Shown here piece after piece: positions 25,977 to 27,225 of a stretch of DNA of 27,225 nucleotides. The notes under the pieces were generated by a model. It did not search any database, had not been told where the DNA came from, and worked only from the letters and a program-made list of their open reading frames with translations. Location of the stretch: the NCBI GenBank assembly GCA_035519135.1, contig DATIWX010000049.1:1-27225 (forward strand). Direction: 5' to 3'. The translations under genes and the position numbers were made by a program. Position 1 is the first letter of the stretch. The number at the start of each line of letters is the position of its first letter. This DNA comes from VBDM01 sp035519135 (GTDB lineage Bacteria > Pseudomonadota > Gammaproteobacteria > Burkholderiales > SG8-39).

Positions 25977-26947
25977 GACCGACGCTGCCGAAGTCCAGGG
26001 GATTCACCATCGCCGAGCTGGCGATAGCCATCGCCGTGCTCGCCCTGCTGCTCTTCAGCGCGATGGTCCCGTTCTCCGCCCAGATGGACCTTCGCAACGT
26101 GGCCGATACGCGGCGCACGATGGACTCGATCCGGGAAGCGATCATCGGATTCACACAGGCGAACGGACGCCTGCCCTGCCCGGCCAACGGCAACATCGCT
26201 TTCGGTTCTGCCGGCGCGGGAATCGAGCAATTCAACGGTACCTCCTGTGTCGCCGCCTTTGGCGTCGTTCCGTGGGCGACACTGGGCACGCCCGAAGTGG
26301 ATGCCTGGGGGCGGCGATTCTCCTACCGCGTTTCACCGGCCTTCGCCGACGCGATCCTCGCACCGAGCCCGCCCAATCCGGTGGGGACATTGCTCGCAAC
26401 CTGGAACACGCGCGCGACGGGGTACGCCCCGCCTGCGGGGCCGCCCACCTACCTCCCTCAACCCTTCCCCTCCGCTCCGCTGAGCCCGGGGGACCAGACT
26501 GCCCCATGCGATCTGACTACCGCGCCCACTCAATCGTCTTTTGCGCTCTGCACGCTCGGCGACATCACGGTTTTCACACGCAGCAGCCCGGGCACGGCGG
26601 CGGTCCCGCTGGTCGCGGCGATCCCTGCGGTCATCATCTCGCACGGAAAGAACGGCTATGGAGCCTGGCAGTCCAGCGGGGGGCAGCTCGCGCTTCCGCC
26701 GGCCGGCAGCGACGAAGCAGCCAATGCAGCGGGCACTACCACGCCGATCGGAGCGCTGCCCCCGGGTACCTATTCGACTTGGCTCTTTTACAGCAGAACG
26801 CCGACAAGCGCCGCCGCAGGATGCGCCGATCCGACGCCGTTTGGGGCCGTCGGCGCAGCCCCCTTCTGCGAATTCGACGACATCGTACTCCCGATCTCGA
26901 CGAACGCCCTGGTCGTGCGCATGGTCGCCGCAGGCAAGCTGCCCTGA
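25973..26947 (+). CDS. Large type IV pilin-like protein with prepilin signal
   Basis: 324 residues. A class III signal has a 10-residue leader ending Gly10 and the mature start FTIAELAIAIAVLALLLF with Glu at position 5, as in true pilins. The globular part has GRLPCPANG (65-73), VVPWATLGTPEVDAWGRRFSYRVS (98-121), VAAIPAVIISHGKNGYGA (214-231) and CEFDDIVLPIS (299-309), ending RMVAAGKLP. The same LPCP, PWxTLG and FDD-type blocks recur in large pseudopilins of this type. Six cysteines suggest disulfides. It overlaps the previous gene by ATGA and is the last gene of the operon. Confidence 0.82.
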   Translation: MRPTLPKSRGFTIAELAIAIAVLALLLFSAMVPFSAQMDLRNVADTRRTMDSIREAIIGFTQANGRLPCPANGNIAFGSAGAGIEQFNGTSCVAAFGVVPWATLGTPEVDAWGRRFSYRVSPAFADAILAPSPPNPVGTLLATWNTRATGYAPPAGPPTYLPQPFPSAPLSPGDQTAPCDLTTAPTQSSFALCTLGDITVFTRSSPGTAAVPLVAAIPAVIISHGKNGYGAWQSSGGQLALPPAGSDEAANAAGTTTPIGALPPGTYSTWLFYSRTPTSAAAGCADPTPFGAVGAAPFCEFDDIVLPISTNALVVRMVAAGKLP

Positions 26948-26972
26948 GCGGGCATAGCGGGCCAGTGCCCGC
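26948..26972. terminator. Hairpin between convergent genes, possible bidirectional terminator
   Basis: GCGGGCA (26948-26954) and TGCCCGC (26966-26972) form a perfect 7-bp GC-rich stem with an 11-nt loop. It begins at the stop of the last pilin gene and lies before the stop of the convergent kinase gene. There is no T-tract on either side, so intrinsic termination is uncertain. Confidence 0.35.
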
Positions 26973-26993
26973 GCATTCCAGGAGGCGGACTCT

Positions 26994-27224
26994 CTATGGC
27001 CGTGCGCCGCGGCGCACTTCACCGCGGAGGCTGAAGCAGACCCTGCCCGGGTCGTTCTCGCGCAGCTGTAGCGAGAATCCCGAAATCTCGGCGAGACGGC
27101 TGGTCTGGTAGAGACCGATTCCGAATCCGGTCTCCGAAGGCACCGGCCCCCTCATCAGCCCCCGCAGGACTTCCGAGGCGACCGGTGCGCCGCTGTCGCA
27201 GACCGAGAATTCGATGGCGTCGTC
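26994..27224 (-). CDS. Sensor histidine kinase, C-terminal fragment (runs off window)
   Basis: Only the last 76 residues are inside the window, read from 27224 to a TAG at 26996-26994. They form the end of an HATPase_c domain: G1-box VCDSGAPV (Asp-x-Gly), then G2-box TGFGIGLYQTSRLAEISGF, then the final strand GRVCFSLRGE. This is the ATP-binding part of a histidine kinase. The input and dimerisation domains lie outside. It converges on the pilus operon, 46 bp from its end. It may be the partner of the sigma-54 response regulator at the other end of that operon. The pairing is inference. Confidence 0.82.
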   Translation of the reverse strand, partial: DDAIEFSVCDSGAPVASEVLRGLMRGPVPSETGFGIGLYQTSRLAEISGFSLQLRENDPGRVCFSLRGEVRRGARP

Positions 27225-27225
27225 G

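Noticed and set aside
13641..26947. Complete canonical type II secretion system
   Set aside because: There is no GspG-like small major pseudopilin, GspC, GspD with N0-N3 domain set, or GspH/I/J set. The TPR, MshI-like and MshK-like proteins and gene order point to an MSHA-like system.

Overview
The window is about 27 kb of GC-rich, gene-dense bacterial chromosome. It most likely comes from a betaproteobacterium. The reasons are the gene order mlaFEDACB - yadGH-like ABC pair - ibaG - murA - hisG-D-C-B-H-A, a short-form HisG, a monofunctional HisB, and many start/stop overlaps of the ATGA or GTGA kind. I see no rRNA, tRNA, CRISPR array, insertion sequence, integrase or attachment site. The species cannot be named from the sequence alone.

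Left part (1-11310, all minus strand). This is one nearly gapless run of housekeeping genes. It starts at a promoter-like site just upstream of mlaF and reads mlaF, mlaE, mlaD, mlaA, mlaC, mlaB (outer-membrane lipid asymmetry transport), an ABC-2 exporter pair (yadG/yadH-like), ibaG (BolA family), murA (first committed step of peptidoglycan synthesis), then hisG, hisD, hisC, hisB, hisH and the first codons of hisA at the window edge. The largest gap is about 50 bp, so envelope lipid transport, cell-wall precursor synthesis and histidine synthesis may share transcripts. A weak secondary promoter may lie before hisG.

Middle (11311-13610, plus strand). A short divergent intergenic region leads into a lone ABC ATPase with no permease next to it. 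It overlaps by 11 bp a sigma-54-dependent response regulator (REC - AAA+ with GAFTGA - Fis helix-turn-helix).

Right part (13641-26947, plus strand). This is a compact operon for a type IV pilus / type II secretion-like machine of the MSHA type: an ExeA/MshM-like ATPase with a C-terminal SPOR domain, a lipoprotein secretin (MshL-like), a TPR protein (MshN-like), the assembly ATPase (MshE-like), the platform protein (MshG-like), a PilM/PilN- or MshI-like bitopic protein, a PilO/MshJ-like protein, a small MshK-like periplasmic protein, and two large pilin-like proteins. The first pilin-like protein (653 residues) lacks Glu5, as GspK/PilX-type tip subunits do. It carries a disulfide-flanked DxNxDGxxD calcium-type loop and an inserted module resembling those repeated in phage tail and adhesin proteins. 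The second (324 residues) has a normal class III signal with Glu5. No ordinary small major pilin, prepilin peptidase or retraction ATPase is in the window.

The window ends in the C-terminal part of a histidine kinase on the minus strand, convergent with the pilus operon. The operon is therefore flanked by a response regulator on one side and a kinase on the other. The best candidate for an undescribed system is this MSHA-like operon with its oversized, probably tip-located pseudopilin and its possible two-component control.
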